Source of the DNA: Candidatus Peregrinibacteria bacterium CG_4_9_14_0_2_um_filter_53_11
GTDB lineage: Bacteria; Patescibacteriota; Gracilibacteria; UBA1369; UM-FILTER-53-11
Direction of reading: 5' to 3'
DNA: 64,000 nucleotides
Assembly (NCBI GenBank): GCA_002788775.1
Contig: PFRX01000013.1
Coordinates: forward strand, 1 to 64,000
The position numbers and the translations under genes were made by a program. Each line of letters starts with the position of its first letter. Position 1 is the stretch's first letter. The notes under the pieces were generated by a model. It worked only from the letters and a program-made list of their open reading frames with translations. It did no database searches and was not told the DNA's origin. Positions 1 through 8,452 of the stretch are shown piece by piece.

Positions 1-2
1 CA

Positions 3-410
3 GCGAAAAAGTTCAAAGGGAAGCTCTTGGATGAGATCGTAGACCACGTCACCAGCGACGAGAAGCTCTGGCTCGACACGATGATGCGCGAGGAGCTGGG
101 CTTTGCGGAAAAGCCGCCCCGCCCGGGACTCAACGGCCTCTTTATGGCCATCGCCTTTGTTATCGGCTCGGCGATTCCCAACCTTCCGTACTTCTTCCCC
201 CAACTTCCCCCGCTCACCGGCGGCGCCTTCCCCAACCTCTCAACAACCTTCTTCATCTCAATGGGCGTAACCTGCCTGGGCCTCCTCGCTGCAGGTGCCT
301 TTAAGACTCGCTTTACGGGCAGAAACGTCTTTACGAGCGCGCTTGAGACCCTCCTAATCGGAGTTCTCGCTGCCGGAGGAACCTACGCCGTGGGCTTGCT
401 TTTTGAGTAA
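3..410 (+). CDS. VIT1/CCC1-type metal transporter, C-terminal part (5' end outside window)
   Basis: The reading frame is open from the window edge, so only the last 135 residues are seen. The segment begins with the charged, Glu-rich stretch (EIVDHVTSDEK, then REELGF) that precedes the last membrane helices in VIT1/CCC1 iron and manganese transporters. Three hydrophobic helices follow (AIAFVIGSAIPNLPYFF, ISMGVTCLGLLAAGAF, LLIGVLAAGGTYAVGLLF). The family moves Fe2+ or Mn2+ across a membrane. The assignment rests on the C-terminal half only. An internal TTG at 27 could be misread as a start, but homologous-looking sequence continues upstream. The 3' end overlaps the -35 box of the tmRNA promoter. 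Confidence 0.75.
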   Translation, partial: AKKFKGKLLDEIVDHVTSDEKLWLDTMMREELGFAEKPPRPGLNGLFMAIAFVIGSAIPNLPYFFPQLPPLTGGAFPNLSTTFFISMGVTCLGLLAAGAFKTRFTGRNVFTSALETLLIGVLAAGGTYAVGLLFE

Positions 411-423
411 AGAATGGTATAAT
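396..423 (+). promoter_or_regulatory. tmRNA promoter
   Basis: A -35 box TTGCTT (396-401) and a perfect -10 box TATAAT (418-423) are separated by 16 nt. They lie 13 nt before the mature 5' end of the tmRNA. The -35 box sits inside the last codons of the upstream transporter gene. Confidence 0.7.
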
Positions 424-436
424 TCATCTCGACTGT

Positions 437-852
437 GGGGATGTTCCGGCATTCGACAGGGATCTTTAAAAGACATGGCTTTGCGTTCACGGCGTCGTGC
501 TGTCCGCCGTTATCCGTCCAGTGCACAATAAATGCAGATAATGCAGGAGAGTTGGAGGCTGTAGCAGCTCTGCGCACACCAGTGCCAGCGTTTGCTTAGT
601 TTTCACTCGCTACCTCCCCACATTTTGTAGGGGACGTCGGCCCGGTTGAGTCCTCATAGATCGGGTCGGCGCAACTTTTGAGGATCGGAAGGGTCGGCTC
701 GCCACCGGCACAACCTAAACAATCGGCGTACGCCGGAGTGGTTTTCCGTTCAACTTCTATCGCTCCGGTCGACAACTCAAGCTGAACTACTGAACGTAGA
801 CGGGCCATCTCTTTGTCCTTGGACGGGGGTTCGACTCCCCCCATCTCCACCA
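437..852 (+). ncRNA. ssrA: transfer-messenger RNA (tmRNA)
   Basis: The 5' end GGGGATGTTCC followed by CATTCGACAGGG is the tmRNA signature. GGGGATG (437-443) pairs with CATCTCC (842-848, one G.U pair). The discriminator is A849 and CCA is encoded (850-852). The T-arm GGGGG-TTCGACT-CCCCC is intact. This gives a one-piece RNA of 416 nt. The likely tag frame starts at GCA 534 and ends at TAG 597-599. It encodes 21 residues starting ADNAGELEAV and ending TPVPAFA. A second GCA at 543 could be the resume codon instead, giving 18 residues. The RNA rescues stalled ribosomes with SmpB. Short ORFs read antisense here are shadows. Confidence 0.93.
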
Positions 853-946
853 AATCGTAATAAATATGTGTGCTACAATAGCAAATATTTCAATCACTTA
901 TCCCATGCTACGATCGATAGTATGAAAGAGCATAATATTCGGCAAT

Positions 947-1702
947 ATGGTTAAGGCTAGATTCGTTTTGGTGTTAAGTTTTGCCCTAGCAATTCTTCTG
1001 ATCGCAGGAAGTGTTAGTGGATATTTTTTGTATATTCTTCCAAAACAGAACACCGAGCAGATGGAATTTGAGAAAATGAAGTATGAAGAAGAAAAGGTTA
1101 TCGAAGAGAAAAAGCCAGTAGAAGTTACGAACGAAGCCGTGACAAACAATATAAAAAAGACTCCTACCCCGAGGGTGAACCCGCAAATAACAGCGCCCGA
1201 AGTAACAACGACGCCTGTACCAGAAGCAGCGCCTGCCCCTGGCCCAACAACGACAGCTACATCAGTCCCTATTCCCGCACCACAAACAGTAACGGAGGAT
1301 CCAGCTTTAAAAATTGAGAAATGCAAAATATCGGCCACTGCAAGTGCACAAAATGATGCACACACAGCAATGAGTGGTTATATTTCATCAAATGCTTATA
1401 CATGTGAATCCCAAAATCTTGTTTCGGCAACTTACATGCAAAGCGTGAATGACAACATATCAAGATTAAATTACTTTAAGCAACAGCTTTCAATTGCACA
1501 ACAATACAGTCAAACAAGCCGCGCTATAGAGATGCAACTAGAGGTAACAAAAGCAAACACCGCAACGATTCAGGATCAAACATATCTATTAAATCTAAAA
1601 ACTTCCTGCCTCCAAGACCTCAAAGACGAATCAGACAGTATGGAGCAAAAGATGACCGAAAATCTTTACCAAAGTGCGTATTTAAAATGTCTTAACGAAT
1701 AA
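947..1702 (+). CDS. membrane-anchored protein with Pro/Thr-rich linker, function unknown
   Basis: A single N-terminal membrane helix (residues about 5-32) is followed by a charged Glu/Lys segment, a Pro/Thr/Ala-rich flexible linker (about 65-120) and a helical C-terminal domain of about 130 residues with four cysteines. This is the layout of a signal-anchored extracellular protein. The base composition is clearly more A+T-rich than the conserved neighbours, and the gene lies directly after ssrA, so recent gain is possible. A -10-like TAATAT (933-938) lies 8 nt before the ATG. No family was recognised. Confidence 0.6.
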   Translation: MVKARFVLVLSFALAILLIAGSVSGYFLYILPKQNTEQMEFEKMKYEEEKVIEEKKPVEVTNEAVTNNIKKTPTPRVNPQITAPEVTTTPVPEAAPAPGPTTTATSVPIPAPQTVTEDPALKIEKCKISATASAQNDAHTAMSGYISSNAYTCESQNLVSATYMQSVNDNISRLNYFKQQLSIAQQYSQTSRAIEMQLEVTKANTATIQDQTYLLNLKTSCLQDLKDESDSMEQKMTENLYQSAYLKCLNE

Positions 1703-1784
1703 AACTGAAGATTGGAAAAGCTCACAAGGACTCCTGCAGCTCCACCCGCAGAGTTTTAACTAATTGGTGGTACAATGAACACGC

Positions 1785-1928
1785 ATGATAACGCCAATCA
1801 ACATCAGCCAGCTGAATACTTCGATCTTCTTGCCGAATCCACCCATCGATGTATCGGAAACGGGGAAACCGCTAGAAGAATTAACTGACTTCTTCTGCAC
1901 AAATGAAGCGTGCGAAGCGGCGATTTAA
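1785..1928 (+). CDS. small ORF, possibly the 5' part of the following gene
   Basis: A 47-codon frame starts at ATG 1785 (MITPINISQL) and ends NEACEAAI-stop. An extended -10 box, TGG-TACAAT (1771-1776), lies 8 nt upstream, as for many leaderless genes in this window, so this ATG is the expected start of the transcription unit. The last 19 nt overlap the GTG start of the next frame. The helical sequence before this stop and the sequence just after the downstream GTG read as one continuous helix. It may be one gene split by a frameshift, or a short coupled upstream cistron. Confidence 0.45.
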   Translation: MITPINISQLNTSIFLPNPPIDVSETGKPLEELTDFFCTNEACEAAI

Positions 1929-2662
1929 CCTTAGGTGAAGGTTTAACTCGCCTTAGTAAAATAGAATATTATGTTAGCCTAGTTGAGATGAATACGTCCT
2001 CCCCGAAAGACTGCCAACCCACAGAAGCCCACCTCAAAAAGATGGTGGCTCGATGGATCCATCGTAGCGGTATCCAGTACTGTTTTGAAGAGTTCCAATT
2101 TATACGTAGGCCGGACCTTATCGCGTTTAACCCGGAACAAGGAGATGTCAGCCTATTCAATGTATTTTTACGCGTGCCGTTCGACTTCCTATCCGCATAC
2201 CACACTCGGCGTCACTTCACACCAGAAAGTATTGCGTACCAGTTCGGACGAGAACTAAAGACGTTAAAAAGAGACCTCGATCGCCTAACTAACTGGGGGT
2301 ACCTGGCGAAATCAGATCACGGGTTTAGGGTTATAAAAACAACCCCAATACTCTCAAGACTAATCACCGTTGAATGCAAGACCAAGGACTGGAGGGGAGG
2401 CTTTGAACAGGCACTATCATACAAAAAACTATTTGCCCCCAAAAGCTATCTTGCACTGCCGCTGGAAGCCGCAAAGCGAGCAGATAGAGACCCTTTTCTC
2501 GCTAATGGGATCGGTCTACTGGGGGCTACTTCTGAAGGTGATGTTACCTGCCTGGTACCAGCAAAAGACACGGTCGCTAGCCTCTATTTACACTCGGCTT
2601 CAGCGAGTATCATGCGATCTTTCTTCTCAAAGGGCCTTAAGCAGCTGCAACCATCGGCTTAA
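1910..2662 (+). CDS. winged-helix / PD-(D/E)XK nuclease-like protein
   Basis: The 250-residue protein has FEE then RRPDLIAF near residues 55-67 and VECKTKDWRGGFEQA at about 152-166. This is an E...PD...ExK order typical of restriction-endonuclease-like folds. ALSYKKLFAPKSYLALP continues the usual family pattern. Between the two halves, about residues 95-140, a helical segment (LKTLKRDLDRLTNWGYLAK, then FRVIKT) looks like a winged helix. It may cut or bind DNA as a repressor-like or defence protein. The GTG start lies inside the upstream small ORF and may not be the true start. The 3' end overlaps the convergent gene by 36 nt. The fold call is by motif only. Confidence 0.5.
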   Translation: MRSGDLTLGEGLTRLSKIEYYVSLVEMNTSSPKDCQPTEAHLKKMVARWIHRSGIQYCFEEFQFIRRPDLIAFNPEQGDVSLFNVFLRVPFDFLSAYHTRRHFTPESIAYQFGRELKTLKRDLDRLTNWGYLAKSDHGFRVIKTTPILSRLITVECKTKDWRGGFEQALSYKKLFAPKSYLALPLEAAKRADRDPFLANGIGLLGATSEGDVTCLVPAKDTVASLYLHSASASIMRSFFSKGLKQLQPSA

Positions 2663-3802
2663 GTGTGCAGAGTAATCTGGAGGGAAGGTGGCCGGCAGGC
2701 TATCCGCCAGAGCCACCCCCTGCGACAAAAAATCTCGGAGCATGGCAACTTTATCCGTTGTTCCGTTGAGCCTGTGAGCAAAGTTCTGTGTTTCTCGGGC
2801 CATTTGAACCATTGCCCCAAAATTACCTTCAGCCTCCTCTGGTGTAAGGCCAATATCCAGACGGTCCCAGACCCGAAGAGCATCCTGTATTTTAACCGTA
2901 TTAAGAAACTTGGGTGAGTAGACAAGCTTAGAACGTCGCAATGGACGGACGTCCTGCGCGGGATTTATGTTGCGAATATTGTAACTATCTCTATAAGGTA
3001 AGCCATAGGTACTTCCGATAAAAGCAGCCGGAAAAATGGCGGAGTAGAGGGCACCTAACATACCGGCTCGATAAAGAACGATGCTCCGCTCCGGAGATGC
3101 AGCAAGAAGTTTACCCATAAAGTTTTTTAGCCTGCTGAGGACCTCAACGGAGGAAGCAAAATCAATGTCCTGCATCACGAGGAAGTATCCGCTGACATTC
3201 AAGGATTTATACAAGTCTATCATCTTCAAAAAATCAGGCTGTTCCAGATTATCACTACCCAAAAATATACCCGCAAAGACCTTACGGGTGTCGCCTTTGT
3301 CTTTCATCTTAGCGAGCACGAACGCAGCAATAGAGTGGTTAAAGTGAACGTAACGGAAGTCGTGACCGCTCCGCTTGATGAAGTACGGATCATGTTGCAA
3401 CTGGGCAACGGGGACTGCCGTGTCCGCGTAAGTATCAATAACTGGGGTTATTATCGCCTCTCCCTTTGTCGGCTTCCTGAGAGCCTCAGCGATGGAACTT
3501 TCAACAATTTCCGCCCAAAAGTCGCGATGAGGCATATGCTTTATCTCGATTTTACGGCGAACTACCAACTCCCCTTGATCGTTAATGTCCTTCTGGTAAA
3601 ACATACGGGTTAGGGGGGGCTCAACGAGTAACGACTCTGCACATTTGTTAGCGTTGCCCCAGTACCCATTAGAGGTATCATGCTGAGAGATAATGCCCGT
3701 TAACCTAGGGATGTCGCCCGAGTCAACAAGTGACTTCAGCTTCTCAAGTATTTTCTTATGTCCCGTGGGGTAAATATCTGCATATAGAGTGAAGTGTCTC
3801 AT
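2627..3802 (-). CDS. conserved-looking protein of unknown function
   Basis: A 391-residue soluble protein without signal peptide or membrane helices. The middle (about residues 165-290) alternates short hydrophobic strands (VFAGIFLG, VSGYFLVMQDID, SIVLYRAGML) with amphipathic helices, which suggests an alpha/beta barrel. No catalytic motif was recognised. It converges on the nuclease-like gene with a 36-nt 3' overlap, so transcription of one runs antisense to the end of the other. It ends in TGA, rare in this window. Upstream lies a perfect 10-bp palindrome that could be its operator. A paired function with the convergent gene is inference only. Confidence 0.55.
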   Translation of the reverse strand: MRHFTLYADIYPTGHKKILEKLKSLVDSGDIPRLTGIISQHDTSNGYWGNANKCAESLLVEPPLTRMFYQKDINDQGELVVRRKIEIKHMPHRDFWAEIVESSIAEALRKPTKGEAIITPVIDTYADTAVPVAQLQHDPYFIKRSGHDFRYVHFNHSIAAFVLAKMKDKGDTRKVFAGIFLGSDNLEQPDFLKMIDLYKSLNVSGYFLVMQDIDFASSVEVLSRLKNFMGKLLAASPERSIVLYRAGMLGALYSAIFPAAFIGSTYGLPYRDSYNIRNINPAQDVRPLRRSKLVYSPKFLNTVKIQDALRVWDRLDIGLTPEEAEGNFGAMVQMARETQNFAHRLNGTTDKVAMLRDFLSQGVALADSLPATFPPDYSAHLSRWLQLLKAL

Positions 3803-3864
3803 ATAAAATTAAAGCGAAAGTAAGATGGTATAACCAAAGATTATAAGTACAGGCACAAAAAATC

Positions 3865-3889
3865 AAGTAGAAATTACTAATTTCTACTT
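3865..3889. repeat. perfect 10-bp inverted repeat, possible operator
   Basis: AAGTAGAAAT (3865-3874) and ATTTCTACTT (3880-3889) form a perfect inverted repeat around TACTA. It lies in the divergent intergenic space between the gene ending at 3802 and ogt. There is no flanking T-tract suited to an intrinsic terminator, so a protein-binding site is more likely. Confidence 0.5.
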
Positions 3890-3989
3890 CTTCCGATTCC
3901 TACATCTGCGTACTTACATCGAAGATATCTATCTATATCCCGCGGGCTACCATCTAGAAAGACCCTCTAAACTGGGCTAAAATGCCCCC

Positions 3990-4295
3990 ATGCCCTCCAT
4001 CTACAATCTTTCCGGGACTGAGTTTCAAAAGGCGGTCTGGCGTGAACTTTCGCGCATCCCCAAGGGAACTACGATCACCTACGCGGAGCTGGCTGCCCGC
4101 ATTGGCAGGCCTAAGTCTGTTCGAGCGGTCGCAAATGCTGTGGGGGCCAATCCGCTGCCTGTTACCGTACCCTGCCATAGGGTTATTCGCACTGACGGGA
4201 CACTGGGCGGCTACTCCGGGCCCGGCGGAGTCACAGAAAAGAGACGCTTGCTGAAGGCCGAGGGCGTTGACATACGCCCTAAAAATGCCCTATAG
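3990..4295 (+). CDS. ogt: methylated-DNA-protein cysteine methyltransferase, single-domain
   Basis: It repairs O6-alkylguanine by moving the alkyl group to its own cysteine. The 101-residue protein is only the C-terminal catalytic/DNA-binding domain: helix-turn-helix part GTTITYAELAARIGRP, then the active-site PCHRVI (Cys near residue 60) and GGYSGPGGV. The cysteine is present, so this is a true transferase and not an alkyltransferase-like (ATL) protein. A -10-like TAAAAT (3978-3983) lies 6 nt before the ATG. An upstream ATG at 3982 is in another frame. Confidence 0.9.
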   Translation: MPSIYNLSGTEFQKAVWRELSRIPKGTTITYAELAARIGRPKSVRAVANAVGANPLPVTVPCHRVIRTDGTLGGYSGPGGVTEKRRLLKAEGVDIRPKNAL

Positions 4296-4296
4296 T
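4267..4296 (+). promoter_or_regulatory. promoter with -10 box 7 nt from the start codon
   Basis: TTGACA (4267-4272), an 18-nt spacer and TATAGT (4291-4296). The next gene's ATG is at 4304, so transcription should start on or within a base or two of it, giving a leaderless mRNA. The promoter overlaps the last codons of ogt. Confidence 0.6.
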
Positions 4297-4303
4297 CACA
4301 CCT

Positions 4304-5140
4304 ATGACACTTACTGTCGTTGGCATGTCGGGCACGGCCAACCTGGAGGCTCTCGAACTCGAGGACTTCCTGGCGACCTGGCGGCCCGAGGCACTCATCA
4401 TCCCTGGGACAGAACGCGATAACGACCTTCAGCCGAGAGTAGTGTCGGCAGCACGCCGTGCACTTGCCGAGAGGGTGATAACGGATGATGTTCGCGCCTT
4501 CTTCAATCGACGCCTGAATGACGCGCTCTTTGTAGCGGAAGCGGCCCGGAGCCACGCCCGCACCTATGGGGCAGCGGTGCATTTTTTAGAAAACTCCATT
4601 TTTGGAGACCGGGACGACCAACTGGCCATGGAGGAAGCCGTAGAGCGGATCCTGGAACGAGCGGCGAGTCTTAATCGTCTGGGGGAAAATGGCCTCGACC
4701 GCCTGGAGCAGGCCCGGCAGACGCGCTATGCGGAAGTCTGTAGAGTCCGGCGCGACCCCGCCAGATCTCCACTCGACCCGACTACACTTCGCGGACTTCA
4801 GGAAGACCACTTCGATGGCCGCCCCGCATGCGACCTCGAAGATGAGGCGTTAACGATGATGGCGAGTTTGGAGCGGACGCTCAGTGGCGTATCTCACCAC
4901 GATCACCTGATCGCCCTCGTGCCCATCGTACAGGTGATGCCAACAACTGAACTCTGCACCGTCGCCGACTACCTGGGTGAACGCACCATCCCCATCCTGG
5001 GGCTCGATGGTCGCCCAACAAAACGCCCGGCCTCGGCGGCTCGCAGCACAGGGAGAGGCATCGATATTCACGAGCAGCTGGAGTTGGCGGAGCGGGCGGC
5101 TGCCCGACGCGCAGGCCGCGACTTGAGCACCAAGGCCTAG
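4304..5140 (+). CDS. hypothetical protein, Arg/Glu-rich and helical
   Basis: A 278-residue soluble protein without signal peptide. It starts with a short strand (MTLTVVGMSG) and is then mainly helical with many Arg, Glu and Ala residues. A hydrophobic strand (LIALVPIVQVMP) lies near residue 205. The basic C-terminus (about 240-278) looks disordered. It follows ogt by 8 nt but has its own consensus promoter and is probably leaderless. It meets mfd tail to tail after 21 nt. No family was recognised, and codon use matches its neighbours, so it is probably a long-resident lineage-specific gene. Confidence 0.6.
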   Translation: MTLTVVGMSGTANLEALELEDFLATWRPEALIIPGTERDNDLQPRVVSAARRALAERVITDDVRAFFNRRLNDALFVAEAARSHARTYGAAVHFLENSIFGDRDDQLAMEEAVERILERAASLNRLGENGLDRLEQARQTRYAEVCRVRRDPARSPLDPTTLRGLQEDHFDGRPACDLEDEALTMMASLERTLSGVSHHDHLIALVPIVQVMPTTELCTVADYLGERTIPILGLDGRPTKRPASAARSTGRGIDIHEQLELAERAAARRAGRDLSTKA

Positions 5141-5161
5141 TCCAAGGCGTCTAGCGGATAA

Positions 5162-8100
5162 CTAGATCGGGCTCTCCTCGGGCTTTTTGTGCGCCTTGCC
5201 GTTTCCATTCGTCAGCTCGTCCTTGTCGACTTTTTCGCCGAGCATCTTTACACACTCGTGGAGCTCGTCGAGCCACTGCATTCCCAGATCCTTAATGTCG
5301 ATTTTGAGCTTGGTTCCGGTAATCGTCCACTTGTCGTTGCGCTGGAGCATGTAGATGATGCTCTCCGGCTTCACCTGCTTGCCGAGCTGCAGCACGATCT
5401 GTTTGCCGGCGTTCGAGGAGGGAGCCCCCTCGGCCTTAATTAAAAGCACGCCGGCGCGTTTGGCGAGGATCTTGAGCTTGATGACCCGGAAGAGGTTCAC
5501 GACCTCGCGGGGGAGCTTTCCGTAATCTTCCACCACATCCTCCTTGAGCTCATCCAGATACTGGAGCGAGTCGGCGGCGGCCATGCGCTGGTAGACGTTG
5601 ATCTTCTCCTTTGTATTGACGATGTAGTGATCGGGAACATAGGCGGTGAGTGGGAGCTCCACTGAGATCTCCGGCTCTTCGGAGACATCAGCACTCGACT
5701 TTCCGGCCTGCAGATCCTCAACCGCACGATTGAGCATGCGGATAAAGTGGCTGACGCCGACCATGTTGATAACGCCATGTTGGTTTACGCCGAGAATATC
5801 TCCGGCTCCACGAATCTCCAGATCTTTCATGGCGATCTGGAAGCCGGCTCCCAGCTCCGAGGCCTCAACAATGGCACGCAGACGCTTCTTGGCGTCCAGA
5901 CGAAGACGCTGGCTGTGGTAGAGGAAGTAGGCGTAGGCCTGGGACTTGCTGCGTCCCACACGTCCGCGAAGCTGGTAGAGCTGAGCCAGTCCAAACTTCT
6001 CGGCGTTGTTCACAATAAGTGTGTTGGCGTTGGCCAGATCGATTCCGTTCTCAATAATCGTCGAGCTCACCAGCACGTCGAAGCGGTGTTCTTTAAAGTC
6101 CACGATCCGCTCCTCGAGCTCCTTGCTGAGCAGCTTGCCGTGGGCAACACAGAAACGCGCCTCCGGGACAAGTGCCCTCAACCGTTCCGCAATGGCATCG
6201 ATCGTCTGAACACGGTTGTGGAGGAAGTAGACCTGCCCGCCACGTTTGAGCTCACGCAGAATGGCCTCGCGGATGAGGTCGTGCGAGTAGCGGCGGACTT
6301 CAGTAATGACGGGGAGGCGGCCGGGGGGAGGCGTCGTAATGGTTGAAATGTCACGCAACTTGTTCAGACAGATGTTGAGTGTGCGAGGAATCGGCGTGGC
6401 CGTGAGGGTGAGGATATCGACCTCGGCACGGAGCTGCTTAAACTTCTCTTTTTGCTTAACGCCGAAGCGCTGCTCCTCATCTACGATAACAAGGCCCAAG
6501 TCTTTAAAAGCGACGTCCTTCTGAAGAAGACGGTGAGTACCGACCACAATGTCCACCTCCCCACGCTTCAGCTTCTCTAAAACGAGCTTCTGCTCGCGCG
6601 GACTGCGAAAGCGGGAGAGGACATCAACTCGGACGTCAAAGTCCTCCATACGCTTCTGGAATGATCGGTAGTGCTGGTCAGCGAGAATGGTTATCGGCGA
6701 GACGAGTGCCACCTGCTTTCCGTTCTGAACGGCATTGAAGGCCGCACGCATCGCCACCTCGGTCTTTCCAAAGCCCACATCACCACAGATAAGGCGATCC
6801 ATCGGCTCGGGCTTGGCCATGTCTTTCTTAACATCTTCGATCGCCTTGCGCTGGCCGGGGGTCTCTTCATAGGGGAAGCTCTCCTCGAACTTCTTCTCCC
6901 TCGGCATGTCCAGCTCGTATGAACGGCCTTTGGCACGCTTTCGCTCAGCATAGAGGAGCAACAGCTCTTGGGCGATCTCTTCCGTCTCTTTCTTTACGCG
7001 CTTGGTCATCGTGGCCCACTCGGTCGAGCCAAGACGCGTCAGCTTGGGCGCATCGTCCTCAGATCCCACAAACTTGTTGACCTTATCGGCCTGATCGATC
7101 GGAACGAACAGCTTGTCGTTTTCGGCGTAACCCAGCCTCAGATACTCACGGGTAACGTTGTCGATCATGCGCTTCTCCAGACCCTCAAAACGGGCGACCC
7201 CGTGGTTGATGTGAACAACCAAGTCGTTCGGCTTAAGGCTCGTGAGAAACTCCCAGAAAACTCGCTCGGAGACCTTCCTCTGCTTCTCTTCACGGAGGTT
7301 GGCAACATCGCGGTCAGAGATAACTAGAACATTCAGATCACCGGCCTGGAAGGAGGAGGGCGGGACCTCATCTTTCGAGAGGGGCATAAGCCGCACGGCC
7401 GGGTGCTCCTCGGTGAAGGGCCCGCTCTCAAGGGTGAAGCGCACCTTCCTATCCTTGAAAATATCGGCGACCGCCTCCATATGCTTGGTGAAGTAGATCA
7501 CGCGCCAGTCGGTGAGGTTTTTCTCCTTAAGCTCGTGGGCCATATCGAGCAGGTCTTGATACTTCAAAACCGAAAGGTAGCGCAAACTTATATGGCTCTT
7601 CGTATCTTCGGGAAAGGGGGTGAAGGCGATCAGCTTACTATCCTTATCACGGCGCTGGAACATCTCCTCCCAGGTCTCAAAAAACTCATCGGTAACCTCA
7701 AGCTCGTCATCTACAATCAGCCCGTTCTGATTCACAAAGTCAAAGAAGGTGAGCCCCTTGAGCTCGACTCCCAGCGAGGAGACGTTGAGCTTAGCGAGCT
7801 TCTTGTGGATCTCACCCGTCTCCTGGCGGTACTCGAAAATGTCCGAGACCACGTCAAACTCGAACTCAATGCGCACCGGATACTCACTGTTAACCGGGAA
7901 GATGCTCAAAACGCCCCCGTTACCAAGGTAGCTGCCCCGCTCAAGATACTCGTCATCTGAGACCTCGTACCCCTCGGCGATCAGGCGCTCGAAGAGCTCG
8001 ACAGCTGTGACGCTCTGCCCCTTCTCTATAAGGAGTTTTCGGGCTTGGAGCTGGGCGTGGTCGGGCATCTCTGCAATGAGTGTGGTGTAGGGCACCACCA

Positions 8101-8443
8101 GAATCGTCCGCTCGCCCTTCATGAAGTGTTTGAGCGTGTAGAGTATGTCGATCTTCTTCTGGCGCTCGTCGGCATGATCAAACCTCACCCTCTTTACCTC
8201 CCAGCTCGGTCCGAACCACTCTTCGCACGAGCGAGCTACATTCTCCTGCTCGGCCTGATCGTTAACAATCCACAGAATGGGCTTCTGTTTCTGTTCGCGC
8301 ATCAGGTCGGCTAAAATGAACGCCTTTGAAGCGAAGTTGCCTGCACCCGAAATGGTAATCGCCGGAAATCTCTGATAGTTCTCAGAGATCAGCGTGTTTT
8401 GGAGCTTAGGGAAAAATGTAATAAGCCCCTCTTCAAACGACAT
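5162..8443 (-). CDS. mfd: transcription-repair coupling factor Mfd
   Basis: It releases RNA polymerase stalled at DNA damage and recruits the UvrABC system. In the 1093-residue protein the RNA polymerase-interacting domain (NDLVVHINHGVARFEG) lies near residue 405, Walker A (GDVGFGKTE) near 552 and the DEEQ box (DEEQRFGV) near 650. RecG-like helicase motifs (STIIENGIDLANANT, RGRVGR) lie at about 800-835, with the UvrA-regulating C-terminal domain after 950. It is close to the usual length of about 1150, with a slightly short N-terminus. The start codon lies 9 nt before the end of dnaN's neighbour position on this strand, with no Shine-Dalgarno, so it is probably co-transcribed with dnaN. Confidence 0.97.
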   Translation of the reverse strand: MSFEEGLITFFPKLQNTLISENYQRFPAITISGAGNFASKAFILADLMREQKQKPILWIVNDQAEQENVARSCEEWFGPSWEVKRVRFDHADERQKKIDILYTLKHFMKGERTILVVPYTTLIAEMPDHAQLQARKLLIEKGQSVTAVELFERLIAEGYEVSDDEYLERGSYLGNGGVLSIFPVNSEYPVRIEFEFDVVSDIFEYRQETGEIHKKLAKLNVSSLGVELKGLTFFDFVNQNGLIVDDELEVTDEFFETWEEMFQRRDKDSKLIAFTPFPEDTKSHISLRYLSVLKYQDLLDMAHELKEKNLTDWRVIYFTKHMEAVADIFKDRKVRFTLESGPFTEEHPAVRLMPLSKDEVPPSSFQAGDLNVLVISDRDVANLREEKQRKVSERVFWEFLTSLKPNDLVVHINHGVARFEGLEKRMIDNVTREYLRLGYAENDKLFVPIDQADKVNKFVGSEDDAPKLTRLGSTEWATMTKRVKKETEEIAQELLLLYAERKRAKGRSYELDMPREKKFEESFPYEETPGQRKAIEDVKKDMAKPEPMDRLICGDVGFGKTEVAMRAAFNAVQNGKQVALVSPITILADQHYRSFQKRMEDFDVRVDVLSRFRSPREQKLVLEKLKRGEVDIVVGTHRLLQKDVAFKDLGLVIVDEEQRFGVKQKEKFKQLRAEVDILTLTATPIPRTLNICLNKLRDISTITTPPPGRLPVITEVRRYSHDLIREAILRELKRGGQVYFLHNRVQTIDAIAERLRALVPEARFCVAHGKLLSKELEERIVDFKEHRFDVLVSSTIIENGIDLANANTLIVNNAEKFGLAQLYQLRGRVGRSKSQAYAYFLYHSQRLRLDAKKRLRAIVEASELGAGFQIAMKDLEIRGAGDILGVNQHGVINMVGVSHFIRMLNRAVEDLQAGKSSADVSEEPEISVELPLTAYVPDHYIVNTKEKINVYQRMAAADSLQYLDELKEDVVEDYGKLPREVVNLFRVIKLKILAKRAGVLLIKAEGAPSSNAGKQIVLQLGKQVKPESIIYMLQRNDKWTITGTKLKIDIKDLGMQWLDELHECVKMLGEKVDKDELTNGNGKAHKKPEESPI

Positions 8444-8452
8444 AATCGATAT

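Noticed and set aside
596-853. Minus-strand ORF across the tmRNA
   Set aside because: The region is explained by tmRNA structure and the ORF has no independent support.
3865-3889. AATTTCTACT at the right arm resembles a Cas12a CRISPR repeat
   Set aside because: Only one copy occurs, the GTAGA half needed downstream is absent, and there are no spacers or cas genes. It is explained by the simple palindrome.
5162-8443. Several plus-strand ORFs of 60-199 codons inside mfd
   Set aside because: They lie antisense to a fully conserved gene and have the composition of shadow frames.
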